A stretch of DNA of 64,000 nucleotides, taken from positions 1 through 64,000 of the forward strand of contig DUMB01000014.1 of NCBI GenBank assembly GCA_012840085.1. Reading direction: 5' to 3'. Of the stretch, positions 1 through 8,418 are shown in pieces. The notes beneath the pieces were generated by a model that was not told the DNA's origin, ran no database searches, and saw only the letters and a list, made by a program, of their open reading frames with translations. The first letter of the stretch is position 1, and the number at the start of each line of letters is the position of its first letter. The stretch is from Clostridiaceae bacterium (lineage in GTDB: Bacteria; Bacillota; Clostridia; Acetivibrionales; DUMB01). A program made the translations under genes and the position numbers.

Positions 1-125
1 ACACATTTTTCTGGGATTACTACAAAACCGTAACGGCGTAAACTTGGGAACCGCCTAGTACGGGACCGTAGGCTAGGTGGTGTGAGAGGTCGGTAGGTGA
101 ATTAATCACCTACCTCCTACTCGAT
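1..125 (+). mobile_element. 3' end of a group II intron (domains V and VI)
   Basis: Positions 50-82 fold as a domain V: a 9-bp stem (accgcctag with ctaggtggt, one G-U pair), an inner stem-loop and a GG two-base bulge. Positions 90-113 fold as a domain VI hairpin (ggtaggtga with tcacctacc), followed by cctactcgat, the usual 3' end of this common bacterial intron class. The reverse transcriptase gene would lie left of the window. The last intron base is probably 125. This rests on recalled intron consensus and hand folding; whether the intron is intact cannot be judged from here. Confidence 0.7.
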
Positions 126-227
126 GATCATCAGCAGAAGCTTGCCGATGACCTCATCGGCGAAGGATGCGCTCTTGTGTCAGGCTGGCGTTCGATAAAC
201 AAGCAGTACAAGGAAAACAAGCATTGA
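126..227 (+). pseudogene. 3' remnant of the gene interrupted by the intron
   Basis: Directly after the intron end an open frame of 33 codons runs to a TGA (LADDLIGEGCALVSGW in its middle). It could be the 3' exon of a gene into which the group II intron inserted. I do not recognise the family. The next 80 bases, up to the dispersed repeat, are GC-rich and carry no convincing gene. Confidence 0.3.
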
Positions 228-308
228 GGAGCGGAGCATATGAAGATATGTGAGCACCGGAAATGCGCAGTTTGACGCAGTAATGCGCCGTTTAGCGGGC
301 GCCAGAGC

Positions 309-470
309 ATCCATGGTAAGGATGAGGTCACTGTTCGATTCCGATTGAGGGCTCCAAATAAAATCAAGGCTTTCAGGACTTCAATGCTGTTATATGAAGT
401 GAAAAGTGCAACAATTTTGCAATAATTGATGTAAAAATGATAAATGGACTACCAAAAAAGCAGTCCATTT
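309..470 (+). repeat. Dispersed repeat, copy A
   Basis: A stretch of about 160 bases is found again with high identity at 34042-34219 and more diverged at about 56127-56336. Shared blocks include ccgattgagggctccaaa, aaatcaaggctttcaggac and caacaattttg. It ends in a 9-bp hairpin (442-450 with 462-470, loop accaaaaaagc) that copy B also has. No reading frame is conserved between copies, so a non-coding mobile or regulatory element is more likely than a gene. Confidence 0.75.
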
Positions 471-524
471 GTGAATGATAAAATCTTATTGACCGAAAAC
501 TGCCAATAAGATTTTATCATTCAC
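471..524. repeat. Perfect 21-bp inverted repeat
   Basis: Arms at 471-491 and 504-524 are exact reverse complements and flank a 12-base loop (accgaaaactgc). It abuts the end of repeat copy A. No T-run follows, so it is not a typical intrinsic terminator; it could be a transposon-derived palindrome. Confidence 0.8.
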
Positions 525-670
525 ACTTGGTTTTTATGCATGGAATCCAAATTTTCTGGCAATAATTTCATTAAGGCATGGACCCCCTATTTTGTGGGGT
601 CTAGCCTGCCCGGCAATGAGGGCGAGCCCCACTGGGGCGATGGGGGCGATGGCTTTTCCTACAAGTACGG

Positions 671-874
671 TTAGAGCTGTCCCTCGAACATTATGGTCAA
701 CTGATTTAAAACTCTATCCCAGTTCATATATCTTTGTGTCCATTTCTTTATTACATTCATAGATGCCAGATAAAGCATTTTTTCTAAGGCCTGATCCGAA
801 GGAAACATAGTCTTTGACTTTGTAACTTTTCTAAACTGCCGGTGGAGACTTTCGATTATATTTGTCGTGTATAC
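671..874 (-). pseudogene. C-terminal fragment of an IS256-family (Mutator-type) transposase
   Basis: Read on the minus strand, this piece gives VYTTNIIESLHRQFRKVTK near its start and ends in a stop at 671-673. The segment YTTN-IES-x4-R-x-RK-x-TKSK followed by MLYLA and KKWTQRYMNW is the classic C-terminus of IS256/Mutator transposases. The upstream three quarters of the gene, including the first catalytic Asp residues, is absent, so this is a dead remnant. Confidence 0.85.
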
Positions 875-900
875 TTCATCTTCATTTCCTCCATTATTCT

Positions 901-935
901 ATGTTATTTTGTCTAACATTTTGGGTTCACATCAG
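901..935 (-). mobile_element. IS3-like terminal sequence, orphan
   Basis: Read on the minus strand this is tgatgtgaacccaaaatg followed by ttagacaaaataacat. It resembles the left ends of IS3-family elements (TGAxxTGAxCCC...GTTAGACA) and matches the relic at 34301-34350 over the tgtctaac and gggttcac blocks. No transposase of that family is present. The family assignment is from memory of the end consensus. Confidence 0.45.
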
Positions 936-993
936 ACTTTGATGGACCATAAAATATGCAAAGATAAAAAATTTTTTAAATAGGTAGTAGATA

Positions 994-1021
994 TTGAACA
1001 AAAAGTATAATATAATATACC
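994..1021 (+). promoter_or_regulatory. Possible promoter of the gcv operon
   Basis: TTGAAC at 994-999 and TATACC at 1016-1021 are 16 bases apart in an AT-rich stretch about 65 bases before the riboswitch. Several overlapping TATAAT-like hexamers make the exact -10 uncertain. Confidence 0.35.
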
Positions 1022-1085
1022 ATATAGAGATAATTGCCAAAAGAAGAATGCTTTTATGAAGCACAAAAAAATAAATTGAATATTA

Positions 1086-1292
1086 CCGGATGAAGGGTAC
1101 GGGAGATGCCATTTAATATGGAGCCGAAGAAGTAAGCTGTAAAAGGCGTCAGTTTTACAGTGAATCTTTCAGGCAAAAGGACCGTATCCGGACAAATCTC
1201 TGAAAAGCCATGAAAATGGCACCGAAGGAGCAATATATGAATTCGGAAGGATTAGGTCCGAAATATAGAAACTCTCAGGTAAAAAAACAGAG
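1086..1292 (+). ncRNA. Tandem glycine riboswitch
   Basis: Two glycine aptamers lie back to back. Aptamer 1 spans 1086-1191, closed by ccgga/tccgg, and contains ggtacgggagatgcc and the ctttcaggcaaaaggaccg signature. Aptamer 2 spans about 1197-1292, closed by ctctg/cagag, and contains gccatgaaaatggcaccgaaggagc and actctcaggtaaaaa. Such tandem RNAs control gcvT operons in many Firmicutes. The long open frame starting at 1210 runs through aptamer 2 and is not the gcvT N-terminus. Confidence 0.93.
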
Positions 1293-1332
1293 GAAGACGA
1301 CAGGTAAGTTTATGTTGTCTTCCTTTTTTATT
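1292..1332 (+). terminator. Riboswitch expression-platform terminator
   Basis: ggaagacgac (1292-1301) pairs with gttgtcttcc (1315-1324), followed by a T-rich run. The first base of the left arm overlaps the 3' strand of the aptamer 2 closing stem. This suits a switch in which glycine-stabilised aptamer folding weakens the terminator and turns gcvTHPAPB on. That logic is inferred from the family. Confidence 0.8.
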
Positions 1333-1386
1333 ACGCCGGAATTTATTGAAACGGAAGTATTTAAAAAAATAGAAGGAGGCGATAGA

Positions 1387-2478
1387 TTGAAAAAGACGCC
1401 GTTATATGATGTACATATCAAATCCGGAGGAAAAATAACTGATTTTGGAGGTTGGGCCCTGCCGGTACAATATTCTTCGATAATTCAAGAGCATCAGGCT
1501 GTAAGGAACAGCGTGGGACTTTTTGATGTGTCCCACATGGGCGAAATACTCATCACAGGCGAAAATGCCCCGGAGTATATAAACATGCTGGTAACCAACG
1601 ACGTATCGAAAATGAAAGATTGCCAAGTTATGTACTCGCCTGTGTGCTATCCGGAAGGAGGAGTTGTGGATGATGTCCTGATTTACAGGTTTGACAGAAG
1701 GAAATATCTGATGGTCGTAAATGCTGCAAATACACAGAAGGATTTCGAGTGGTTCAGGCAGCATATACAGGGGGATGTGCAGATAACGGATTTGTCGGAC
1801 AGTTATGCCCAGGTGGCAATTCAGGGGCCCCTGGCGGAGAAGACACTGCAGAAGGTTGCCGGGGATGACCTGGATAAAATCGGTTTTTATTGCTTTGCCC
1901 CTGAAATGAAGGTAGGAGGCATTGATGCGATAGTGTCCCGCACAGGATACACGGGTGAAGACGGTTTTGAAATATACGTGTCCCCCGGAGAGGCGACCAG
2001 GCTCTGGGATTTGCTCTTGGATGCAGGAAGGGAGCATGGCATTGTTCCTGCAGGACTGGGGGCGAGGGACACTTTAAGGTTTGAAGCAGCCCTGCCTTTA
2101 TATGGGCACGAAATCTCCCGGGATATATCGCCTATTGAAGCGGGGCTGTCCAAATTTGTCAAGTTGTATAAACAGGATTTCATCGGAAAGGAAATTCTTG
2201 CAAAACAAAAGGAGGATGGCCCATCAAGAAAGCTGGTAGGCTTTGAAATGGTGGACAAAGGCATACCAAGAAGCCACTATGAAATATTCAGTGATGATAA
2301 AAGGATTGGTTTTGTCACAAGCGGAAGCTTTTCTCCTTCTTTGGGCAAAAACCTGGGGCTTGCCCTGGTGGATAAAGATTACTCGGAGGAAGGGACGGAA
2401 TTTAACGTCGTTGTAAGAGACAGGCCGTTGAAAGCGAGAGTGGTGAGGATTCCGTTTTATAAGAAGAAATATGTGTAA
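1387..2478 (+). CDS. gcvT: Glycine cleavage system T protein (aminomethyltransferase)
   Basis: This enzyme (EC 2.1.2.10) takes the aminomethyl group from lipoylated H protein, releases ammonia and makes 5,10-methylene-tetrahydrofolate in the cytoplasm. I chose the TTG start at 1387 because GGAGG lies just upstream and the protein then begins LKKTPLYDVHIKSGGK, as in homologues; the result is 363 residues, the usual size. Family motifs include SHMGEI, YTGEDGFEI, GLGARDTLRFEAALPLYGHE and a C-terminal beta-barrel ending in ARVVRIPFYKK. It is the first gene after the glycine riboswitch, followed by gcvH after 54 bases. An upstream in-frame ATG at 1210 lies in the riboswitch and is rejected. Confidence 0.95.
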   Translation: MKKTPLYDVHIKSGGKITDFGGWALPVQYSSIIQEHQAVRNSVGLFDVSHMGEILITGENAPEYINMLVTNDVSKMKDCQVMYSPVCYPEGGVVDDVLIYRFDRRKYLMVVNAANTQKDFEWFRQHIQGDVQITDLSDSYAQVAIQGPLAEKTLQKVAGDDLDKIGFYCFAPEMKVGGIDAIVSRTGYTGEDGFEIYVSPGEATRLWDLLLDAGREHGIVPAGLGARDTLRFEAALPLYGHEISRDISPIEAGLSKFVKLYKQDFIGKEILAKQKEDGPSRKLVGFEMVDKGIPRSHYEIFSDDKRIGFVTSGSFSPSLGKNLGLALVDKDYSEEGTEFNVVVRDRPLKARVVRIPFYKKKYV

Positions 2479-2532
2479 AATTTTGGAAGCTAAATATTCA
2501 TTTTAAGTTTTTATATGCGGAGGTTGATTTTT

Positions 2533-2916
2533 ATGAATATGGAAAAAGGATTAAAGTATTCAAAGGACCATGAGTGGGTAAGGGTTGAAGGCAATGTGGC
2601 TTATGTAGGCATTACAAACTATGCGCAGCTCGCCCTGGGGGATATCGTGTTTGTCGAGCTACCGGAGGTTGGGAAATTGCTTAAGTCAGGCGATGTGCTG
2701 GGGGTTGTTGAATCCGTAAAAGCGGCTTCCGACATATATACGCCTGTATCGGGCAAGGTGGTTAAAGTGAATGAAGGGCTGGCGGGTGCTCCAGAGGAAA
2801 TAAACAGGCAACCTTATGAAAGCTGGATAGCAGCCATTGAATTAAGCGACGCTTCAGAGCTTGAAAACCTTATGGATGAAGAGCAATACGGCCGGTTTTG
2901 CGTTAAGGAGGGCTGA
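2533..2916 (+). CDS. gcvH: Glycine cleavage system H protein
   Basis: This is the lipoyl carrier that shuttles the aminomethyl intermediate between the P, T and L proteins. It has 127 residues, the normal length. The lipoylation site is Lys63 in GVVESVKAASDIY, inside a biotinyl/lipoyl-type beta-barrel. The start at 2533 is favoured over an in-frame ATG at 2515 because GGAGG sits at 2518-2522 between them. It ends two bases before gcvPA, whose ribosome binding site (aaggaggg) lies inside the gcvH coding end, so the two are probably translationally coupled. Confidence 0.95.
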   Translation: MNMEKGLKYSKDHEWVRVEGNVAYVGITNYAQLALGDIVFVELPEVGKLLKSGDVLGVVESVKAASDIYTPVSGKVVKVNEGLAGAPEEINRQPYESWIAAIELSDASELENLMDEEQYGRFCVKEG

Positions 2917-2918
2917 AT

Positions 2919-4259
2919 ATGTCACGGTATATTCCCAACACTTATGTCCAGCAGAAAGAAATGTTGGAGGAAATGGGTTTTAAAGATATAAATGAGCTTT
3001 TTGATGATGTTCCTGGGGATATCCGTTTTAAGGGAAGGCTCGAACTGCCGGCTGCCATGTCCGAGATAGAGCTTGTAAAGCACATGCAATGGGTTGCGTC
3101 ACAAAACAAAAACCTTGATGAATACATATGCTTTCTTGGCGCAGGGGCATATGACCATTACGTTCCTGCTGTTATAAAAAGCTTATTATCAAGGCAGGAA
3201 TTCTATACGGCATATACTCCTTACCAGCCTGAGATAAGTCAGGGGACGCTGCAGGCGATATTTGAGTATCAGACCATGATTTGTGAACTTACAGGCATGG
3301 ATGTGGCTAACGCTTCAATGTATGACGGCGCCACAGCCCTTGCCGAAGCCATAACCATGGCGTGCCGGGTTACGGGGCGGAATCAGGTCATCATTCCGCG
3401 CACCTTGCATCCTGAGAGCAGGCAAGTGGTAAAGACCTATGCAAAATTTAATGACATCACCGTTCAAGAAGTCGGATTTGAGGATGGGCAGACGGATTTT
3501 GAAGGGCTCTACAGGATGGTTTCAGAAGGCACAGCAGCCGTCGCCGTACAAAATCCCAATTTTTTCGGGGTAATCGAGGATATCAGGCAGGCTGCGGAAA
3601 TTGCACACGGCAAGGGAGCTCTGCTGATTGCGTATGTGGACCCGATTTCGCTGGGAATACTTAAATCGCCCGGAGAGCTGGGCGCGGATATTGTGGTGGG
3701 CGAAGGCCAGTCTTTAGGCGGAGCTTTGAGCTTTGGGGGTCCCTATCTTGGATTTTTTGCCGCAAGAAAGGATTTTTTAAGGAAAATGCCTGGCAGGATC
3801 GCAGGGCAGACATGGGACAGCTCGGGAAGAAGAGGTTTTGTGCTCACCGTTCAGACAAGGGAACAGCATATAAGGCGGGAAAAGGCGACTTCAAATATAT
3901 GTTCAAACCAGGCCCTGAACGCCCTGGCTGCCACTATATATCTTGCTGCCATGGGTCCTGAAGGGCTTAAAAAGGTTGGAGAGCATTGTATTGAAAAGTC
4001 CCATTACGCATATGAAAAGCTGCTTGAGACCGGCAGGTTTTCCTGTTGTTTTAAAGCTTCGTTTTTTAAAGAGTTTGTGTTAAGGAGCGCTGTGCCGATT
4101 GAAAAGCTTAATGGCAAGCTTCTTGAAGACAAAATCATCGGAGGGTACGACCTAGGGGCAAGCTATCCGGAACTTGCCGGCACATGGCTTGTTGCCGTGA
4201 CAGAAAAGCGGACCAGAGAGGAAATTGATATGTTTGTCAGAAAGGCGAGGGCGATATAG
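2919..4259 (+). CDS. gcvPA: Glycine dehydrogenase (decarboxylating) subunit 1
   Basis: This is the N-terminal half of the split P protein (EC 1.4.4.2), which with GcvPB decarboxylates glycine. It has 446 residues, typical for GcvPA. Recognisable segments are [19 protein letters not shown] at the start, [21 protein letters not shown] and [20 protein letters not shown]. The fold is a PLP-transferase type, but the PLP lysine is carried by the partner subunit. The ATG at 2919 is preceded by a strong ribosome binding site in the end of gcvH. One base separates its stop from the gcvPB start. Confidence 0.95.
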   Translation: MSRYIPNTYVQQKEMLEEMGFKDINELFDDVPGDIRFKGRLELPAAMSEIELVKHMQWVASQNKNLDEYICFLGAGAYDHYVPAVIKSLLSRQEFYTAYTPYQPEISQGTLQAIFEYQTMICELTGMDVANASMYDGATALAEAITMACRVTGRNQVIIPRTLHPESRQVVKTYAKFNDITVQEVGFEDGQTDFEGLYRMVSEGTAAVAVQNPNFFGVIEDIRQAAEIAHGKGALLIAYVDPISLGILKSPGELGADIVVGEGQSLGGALSFGGPYLGFFAARKDFLRKMPGRIAGQTWDSSGRRGFVLTVQTREQHIRREKATSNICSNQALNALAATIYLAAMGPEGLKKVGEHCIEKSHYAYEKLLETGRFSCCFKASFFKEFVLRSAVPIEKLNGKLLEDKIIGGYDLGASYPELAGTWLVAVTEKRTREEIDMFVRKARAI

Positions 4260-4260
4260 G

Positions 4261-5721
4261 ATGAGAGAGGAAAAGCTGATATTTGAAATGGGCACCAAAG
4301 GGAGAACTGCGTATTCTTTGCCGGATCTGGATGTGCCTCGGAAAGGCGTAGAAAACCTTATAGCTTCCGAATACCTGAGGGAAACCGCCCCGGCGCTTCC
4401 AGAGGTCAGCGAACCGGAAGTCGTAAGGCATTTTACGCGCCTTTCACAAAAAAATCACGGTGTTGACTCGGGTTTCTATCCTCTGGGCTCATGCACCATG
4501 AAATATAACCCTAAAGTGAATGAATATGTTTCAGACATATCCGGCTTTGCCAGGGTCCATCCTTACCAACATGAAGGTACGGTGCAAGGGTGCCTTAGGC
4601 TGATGTATGAGATGGACAAAATGCTGTCGGAGATTACAGGCATGGCAAGGGTGTCGCTCCAGCCTGCAGCAGGCGCCCACGGAGAAATGACAGGGCTTAT
4701 GATAATAAGGGCCTATCATGAACACAGGGGACAGAAGCACAGGAAAAAGATAATTGTGCCTGATTCGGCCCACGGTACCAACCCGGCCTCGGCAGCCATG
4801 GTCGGTTTTGAGGTGGTCGAAGTCAAATCCGATGAAAAGGGGAATGTCGATATCGAAGAACTGAAATCCGTCGCAGGCGAGGATACGGCCGGGCTTATGC
4901 TTACAAATCCCAATACCCTGGGGCTTTTTGAGACAAATATCACCAAAATTGCGGATATAATCCATTCGGCCGGCGGCCTTCTTTATTACGACGGGGCTAA
5001 TGCAAATGCCATCCTGGGCATTTCAAGACCCGGCGATATGGGATTTGACGTGGTGCATCTTAATTTACACAAAACTTTCAGCGCTCCTCACGGCGGAGGC
5101 GGCCCGGGTGCAGGGCCTGTGGGGGTAAAGAAGGAACTGGTGCCCTTCCTACCGGTGCCTGTGGTGGAATTAAAAGATGAAAGCTATTACCTTGATTATG
5201 ACAGGCCGCTGTCTATAGGGAAAGTCAAGTCTTTTTACGGAAATTTCGGTGTTATAGCAAAGGCTTACGCCTATATATTATCAATGGGGCAAGAGGGCTT
5301 AAAAAAGGCTTCCCAGACGGCCGTATTAAATGCCAACTACCTGATGAAGAAGCTTAAGGAATATTTCCACCTGCCTTATGACCGCACTTGCAAGCACGAA
5401 TTTGTTATTTCGGCACAAAGGCAAAAGGAAAAAGGCGTGTCCGCCTTGGACATAGCAAAGCGGCTGCTCGACTTTGGCGTCCATCCTCCGACAATATATT
5501 TTCCGTTAATAGTGAGGGAAGCCATGATGATCGAGCCAACAGAAACTGAAACTAAGGAAGCTCTGAACGAATTTATCGAAATTATGCGGGAAATAGCAGA
5601 GGAGGCTGAGACAGAGCCGGAAAAAGTGAAAGGAGCCCCATACAGCACTGTGGTCGGAAGGCTGGACGAGGCCAGGGCGGCTCGAAACCTTGTACTCAGG
5701 TGGAAAAAGGAAGATAAGTGA
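4261..5721 (+). CDS. gcvPB: Glycine dehydrogenase (decarboxylating) subunit 2
   Basis: This is the C-terminal, PLP-carrying half of the P protein, 486 residues. The Schiff-base lysine is Lys271 in [17 protein letters not shown]. Other family segments are [27 protein letters not shown] and [12 protein letters not shown] start it at 4261, directly after the gcvPA stop, where [11 protein letters not shown] matches homologues; an upstream in-frame ATG at 4225 would overlap gcvPA. The ribosome binding site is weak, consistent with coupling to gcvPA. No lipoamide dehydrogenase (L protein) gene is in the window, so that subunit must be encoded elsewhere. Confidence 0.95.
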   Translation: MREEKLIFEMGTKGRTAYSLPDLDVPRKGVENLIASEYLRETAPALPEVSEPEVVRHFTRLSQKNHGVDSGFYPLGSCTMKYNPKVNEYVSDISGFARVHPYQHEGTVQGCLRLMYEMDKMLSEITGMARVSLQPAAGAHGEMTGLMIIRAYHEHRGQKHRKKIIVPDSAHGTNPASAAMVGFEVVEVKSDEKGNVDIEELKSVAGEDTAGLMLTNPNTLGLFETNITKIADIIHSAGGLLYYDGANANAILGISRPGDMGFDVVHLNLHKTFSAPHGGGGPGAGPVGVKKELVPFLPVPVVELKDESYYLDYDRPLSIGKVKSFYGNFGVIAKAYAYILSMGQEGLKKASQTAVLNANYLMKKLKEYFHLPYDRTCKHEFVISAQRQKEKGVSALDIAKRLLDFGVHPPTIYFPLIVREAMMIEPTETETKEALNEFIEIMREIAEEAETEPEKVKGAPYSTVVGRLDEARAARNLVLRWKKEDK

Positions 5722-5742
5722 TGCCACGAGAGGAGAGACTGT

Positions 5743-6402
5743 ATGCATGTTTTTGATGTCATAGGCCCGGTAATGGTAGGACCTTCCAGCTCTCATACGG
5801 CCGGTGCGGTACGCATTGCAAGGGTGGCAAGGATCATCCTGCAGGAGGAAATAAAAAAGGCTAAGGTTATACTTCACGGTTCCTTTGCAGAAACCTACAT
5901 GGGGCATGGAACGGACAGAGCGATAATTGGCGGACTTATGGGCTTTTCAACCGATGATATAAGGATAAGGGACAGCATTAAAATAGCTGAAGAGGCAGGA
6001 AAGGAATTTAACATTGAAACCGGTTTTCTGGGGGATGTGCACCCGAACACGGTCTTGATTGAAGCTGAAGGGATGTCCGGCAGGGTTGTGTCCGTATTGG
6101 GTTCATCTATAGGTGGAGGCAATATTGCAATAAAAAAAATTAATGGGGTTGAAGTGGATTTTTCAGGCCGGTATCATATCTTAATCATCGAACACAAGGA
6201 CAGACCGGGAGCTGTGGCAGTTGTAACCGGCATACTTGGGCGGAACAACACCAATATCGCAATTATGAAGGTATACCGGTCGTATAAGGGAGGAAAGGCA
6301 ATAATGGTTATTGAGACTGACCAGAGTGTAGATGAAGGCATAATAAATGAGATAAAAGGCCAGCCCAATATTCTGGATGTGACGAGCATAAATCTCATTT
6401 AG
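5743..6402 (+). CDS. sdaAB: L-serine dehydratase, iron-sulfur-dependent, beta subunit
   Basis: This is the small subunit of the two-part [4Fe-4S] serine dehydratase (EC 4.3.1.17), which turns L-serine into pyruvate and ammonia. It has 219 residues. The N-terminal part has the family signature DVIGPVMVGPSSSHTAGA, and residues about 145-219 form an ACT domain (RPGAVAVVTGILGRNNTNIA), which in relatives senses serine. It begins 21 bases after gcvPB with gaggagag as ribosome binding site, so it is probably the last gene of the glycine-riboswitch operon. The alpha subunit gene is 307 bases further on. Confidence 0.93.
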   Translation: MHVFDVIGPVMVGPSSSHTAGAVRIARVARIILQEEIKKAKVILHGSFAETYMGHGTDRAIIGGLMGFSTDDIRIRDSIKIAEEAGKEFNIETGFLGDVHPNTVLIEAEGMSGRVVSVLGSSIGGGNIAIKKINGVEVDFSGRYHILIIEHKDRPGAVAVVTGILGRNNTNIAIMKVYRSYKGGKAIMVIETDQSVDEGIINEIKGQPNILDVTSINLI

Positions 6403-6709
6403 TCCGCTATGCTCCCTAAATGCAAGCCGGTACAATAGATTAACTTAACTTGTTGCGCTGACTTGGTATCCTGGAGTATTGGTTGTTCCGGACGGACTTA
6501 AGGCGCCTACTTTAACGTCAAGCAGAAGGGAGGCTTGGGATTCTTCGCTGAAAACCTTCGCTTACAAGTCTTCCCGGCAGTTTTATCAAACTCGAGTACT
6601 CCCCGGCGATGCTCAAAAACGTGAGGCCCGTTCTCTCCGATAAATGCTTCCTGCCTTGCCGGGGCAGCAAATTAACATAGCTTTATCATGTTTTTGACGG
6701 AGGATAAAA
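6403..6709 (+). other. Unexplained intergenic stretch between sdaAB and sdaAA
   Basis: These 307 bases carry no convincing gene and are richer in GC than the neighbouring intergenic DNA. Short complementary pieces suggest RNA structure (for example the ctccccggc block near 6600 and gccggggcag near 6660), but I recognise no riboswitch class. A ribosome binding site (ggagg, near 6701) for sdaAA closes the stretch. It could be an inserted repeat or a leader RNA controlling sdaAA. Confidence 0.4.
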
Positions 6710-7588
6710 ATGATTACTTACAAATCGGTACAGGAACTTGTTGACAAGGCCCTGGAGGCAGGAAAGAGTATATCCGAACTTGTGCTTTCGGACCAGTCGC
6801 TGCAGCTTGAGACTACGGAAGAGGACCTATATCGGAAAATGGAGGAAAATTTTGAGGTCATGAAGCAAAGCATCGAAGAGGGCTTGAAATGCGGCAGGTC
6901 TCCAAGCGGCCTGAGTGGGGGGGCTGCACAGAAGCTTCGATTTGCAGTGAATGCGGGGCAAAACATTGGAGGCAGGATATTTTCTGAAACCCTGGTTAAA
7001 GCGTTGGCGGTTGCAGAATACAACGCTTCCACGGGAAAGATAGTAGCAGCGCCGACAGCCGGGTCCTGCGGTATAATTCCTGCGGTGCTTGTGACAATTA
7101 CGGAGGAGAAGGGACTTTCGGAAGACAGCGTTGTAAAAAGCCTGTTTGCCGCCGCCGGCATAGGGATGGTAATTGCAAACAGGGCGTCAATATCAGGGGC
7201 AGAAGGGGGCTGCCAGGCTGAGTGCGGAAGCGCCTCTGCCATGGCTGCGGCAGCTGCGGTGGAACTGCTTGGCGGCAGCCCTTATCAGGCTGCTAATGCC
7301 TGCGCCATTGCCCTTAAAAATACCCTGGGCCTGGTGTGCGATCCAGTGGCGGGCCTTGTTGAAATACCTTGCATCAAGCGAAACGCCATGGGCGCTGCCA
7401 ACGCCCTTGTTGCGGCAGAACTGGCTCTGGCGGGCATCGAAAGCGCAATACCTGCGGATGAGGTTATAGATGCGATGAAAAGCGTAGGGGAGCTTATGCC
7501 CGAAAGCCTGAAAGAAACGGCAAAAGGCGGCCTTGCAGCTACACCTTCGGCGAAAAGGATTGCAAGGCAGCTATTTAAAAACGGTTAG
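6710..7588 (+). CDS. sdaAA: L-serine dehydratase, iron-sulfur-dependent, alpha subunit
   Basis: This is the large subunit of the serine dehydratase, 292 residues as usual. The cluster-binding and active-site cysteines are in GSCGIIPAVL, GGCQAECGSASAMAA and CDPVAGLVEIPCIKRN. The start at ATG 6710 is supported by ggagg about 8 bases upstream. Its partner sdaAB lies upstream on the same strand but 307 bases away, an unusually long gap for two subunits of one enzyme. The gene converges on the minus-strand XRE/cupin regulator, with two bases between their stops. Confidence 0.95.
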   Translation: MITYKSVQELVDKALEAGKSISELVLSDQSLQLETTEEDLYRKMEENFEVMKQSIEEGLKCGRSPSGLSGGAAQKLRFAVNAGQNIGGRIFSETLVKALAVAEYNASTGKIVAAPTAGSCGIIPAVLVTITEEKGLSEDSVVKSLFAAAGIGMVIANRASISGAEGGCQAECGSASAMAAAAAVELLGGSPYQAANACAIALKNTLGLVCDPVAGLVEIPCIKRNAMGAANALVAAELALAGIESAIPADEVIDAMKSVGELMPESLKETAKGGLAATPSAKRIARQLFKNG

Positions 7589-7590
7589 TG

Positions 7591-8151
7591 CTATTTCGGA
7601 AACCATACCACAAGATACGCCTCTGAAATTTCATCCAGAACGTTTTCTATAACATGCTCCACGTCCCCCCGGTACCTTGCGGTGTCCCCCTTGTTGAGCA
7701 GAGTGGAATGATCACCGGCTGTGACTTTCAGCTTTCCTGATATTACCGTCAGAAATTCTTCCGCTTTCGGGAAGTGGGGCATTGAGGCGTTTTTGCCGTG
7801 TGGCTTGAAGATCATCTGATAAAGCTCCAGGTTATCGGTGGTGTGGATTGGAGAATTTATCTTTATTATACAAGACTTGTCGTCGGAAAATATTACAGGC
7901 GCGTCATCAGAGCGTATGACTTCTATTATGTTGGCCGGACCGGATTCCATTAGTTCCTGTATGGATATGTCCAGGGCCCGGGCAATTTTCCATGCCGTTA
8001 TAACGGTAGGGTTGGTCTTATCCTGCTCTATTTGTGAAAGCATGGACTTGGAAACCCCTGAGCGCTTAGCGAGCTCGTCAAGGCTCATGTTTTTTTGTTT
8101 TCTCAAACTTATGATATTTCTGCCTATCGGAGGGGGTTGGGTCATAGCCAT
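7591..8151 (-). CDS. XRE-family regulator with C-terminal cupin domain
   Basis: This 186-residue protein has an N-terminal Cro/C1-type helix-turn-helix at residues about 8-62 (SLDELAKRSGVSKSMLSQIEQDKTNPT) and a cupin_2 barrel at about 105-180 (MPHFPKAEEFLTVISGKL). Such proteins usually bind a small metabolite in the cupin and control nearby amine or amino-acid catabolism. I start it at 8151 because ggaaggag lies about 9 bases upstream; the longer frame to 8223 adds a non-conserved N-terminus. It is divergent from tdh-kbl, and perfect direct repeats lie in the tdh promoter, so it is the likely regulator of threonine breakdown. That is inference from position. Confidence 0.85.
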   Translation of the reverse strand: MAMTQPPPIGRNIISLRKQKNMSLDELAKRSGVSKSMLSQIEQDKTNPTVITAWKIARALDISIQELMESGPANIIEVIRSDDAPVIFSDDKSCIIKINSPIHTTDNLELYQMIFKPHGKNASMPHFPKAEEFLTVISGKLKVTAGDHSTLLNKGDTARYRGDVEHVIENVLDEISEAYLVVWFPK

Positions 8152-8261
8152 GGCATGTTGCTCCTTCCTGAAAAAAATTGATGAAATTATTATACCAACT
8201 TTTCGAGGCCAAAGTCCATACAATTCAAGTCCATATAATTAAACAAACCGTGAAAAAGTGG

Positions 8262-8290
8262 TTGACATATTTTGCATAGTATAATATAAT
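8262..8290 (+). promoter_or_regulatory. Promoter of tdh-kbl
   Basis: A consensus sigma-A promoter: TTGACA at 8262-8267, a 17-base spacer, and TATAAT at 8285-8290. It points to tdh, 128 bases downstream. Confidence 0.85.
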
Positions 8291-8291
8291 G

Positions 8292-8335
8292 AACAATAAG
8301 TTCAATATAATATAGTAAACAATAAGTTCAATATA
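8292..8335. promoter_or_regulatory. Two perfect 18-bp direct repeats, probable operator
   Basis: The sequence aacaataagttcaatata occurs at 8292-8309 and again at 8318-8335, a spacing of 26 bases, immediately after the -10 box of the tdh promoter. The position over the transcription start suits a repressor; the divergent XRE/cupin protein is the obvious candidate. Confidence 0.6.
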
Positions 8336-8418
8336 CAAAACTAATGAAGTCTTTTTATAAAGAGGTTATCCCATTGGAATAAAAAACATGTAAATATTAT
8401 GTGAGGGTTGTGGTTTAT

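Noticed and set aside
336-360. tRNA-like 3' end (gttcgattccgattgagggctcca) in the dispersed repeat
   Set aside because: It recalls a T-loop and CCA end, but the T-stem does not pair and no D- or anticodon arm precedes it.
1210-1386. N-terminal extension of gcvT from an ATG at 1210
   Set aside because: The stretch is riboswitch aptamer 2 and its terminator; the TTG at 1387 has a proper ribosome binding site and matches family N-termini.
1402-2264. Long minus-strand frames opposite gcvT
   Set aside because: They are shadows of a well-supported gene and have no start signals or family features.
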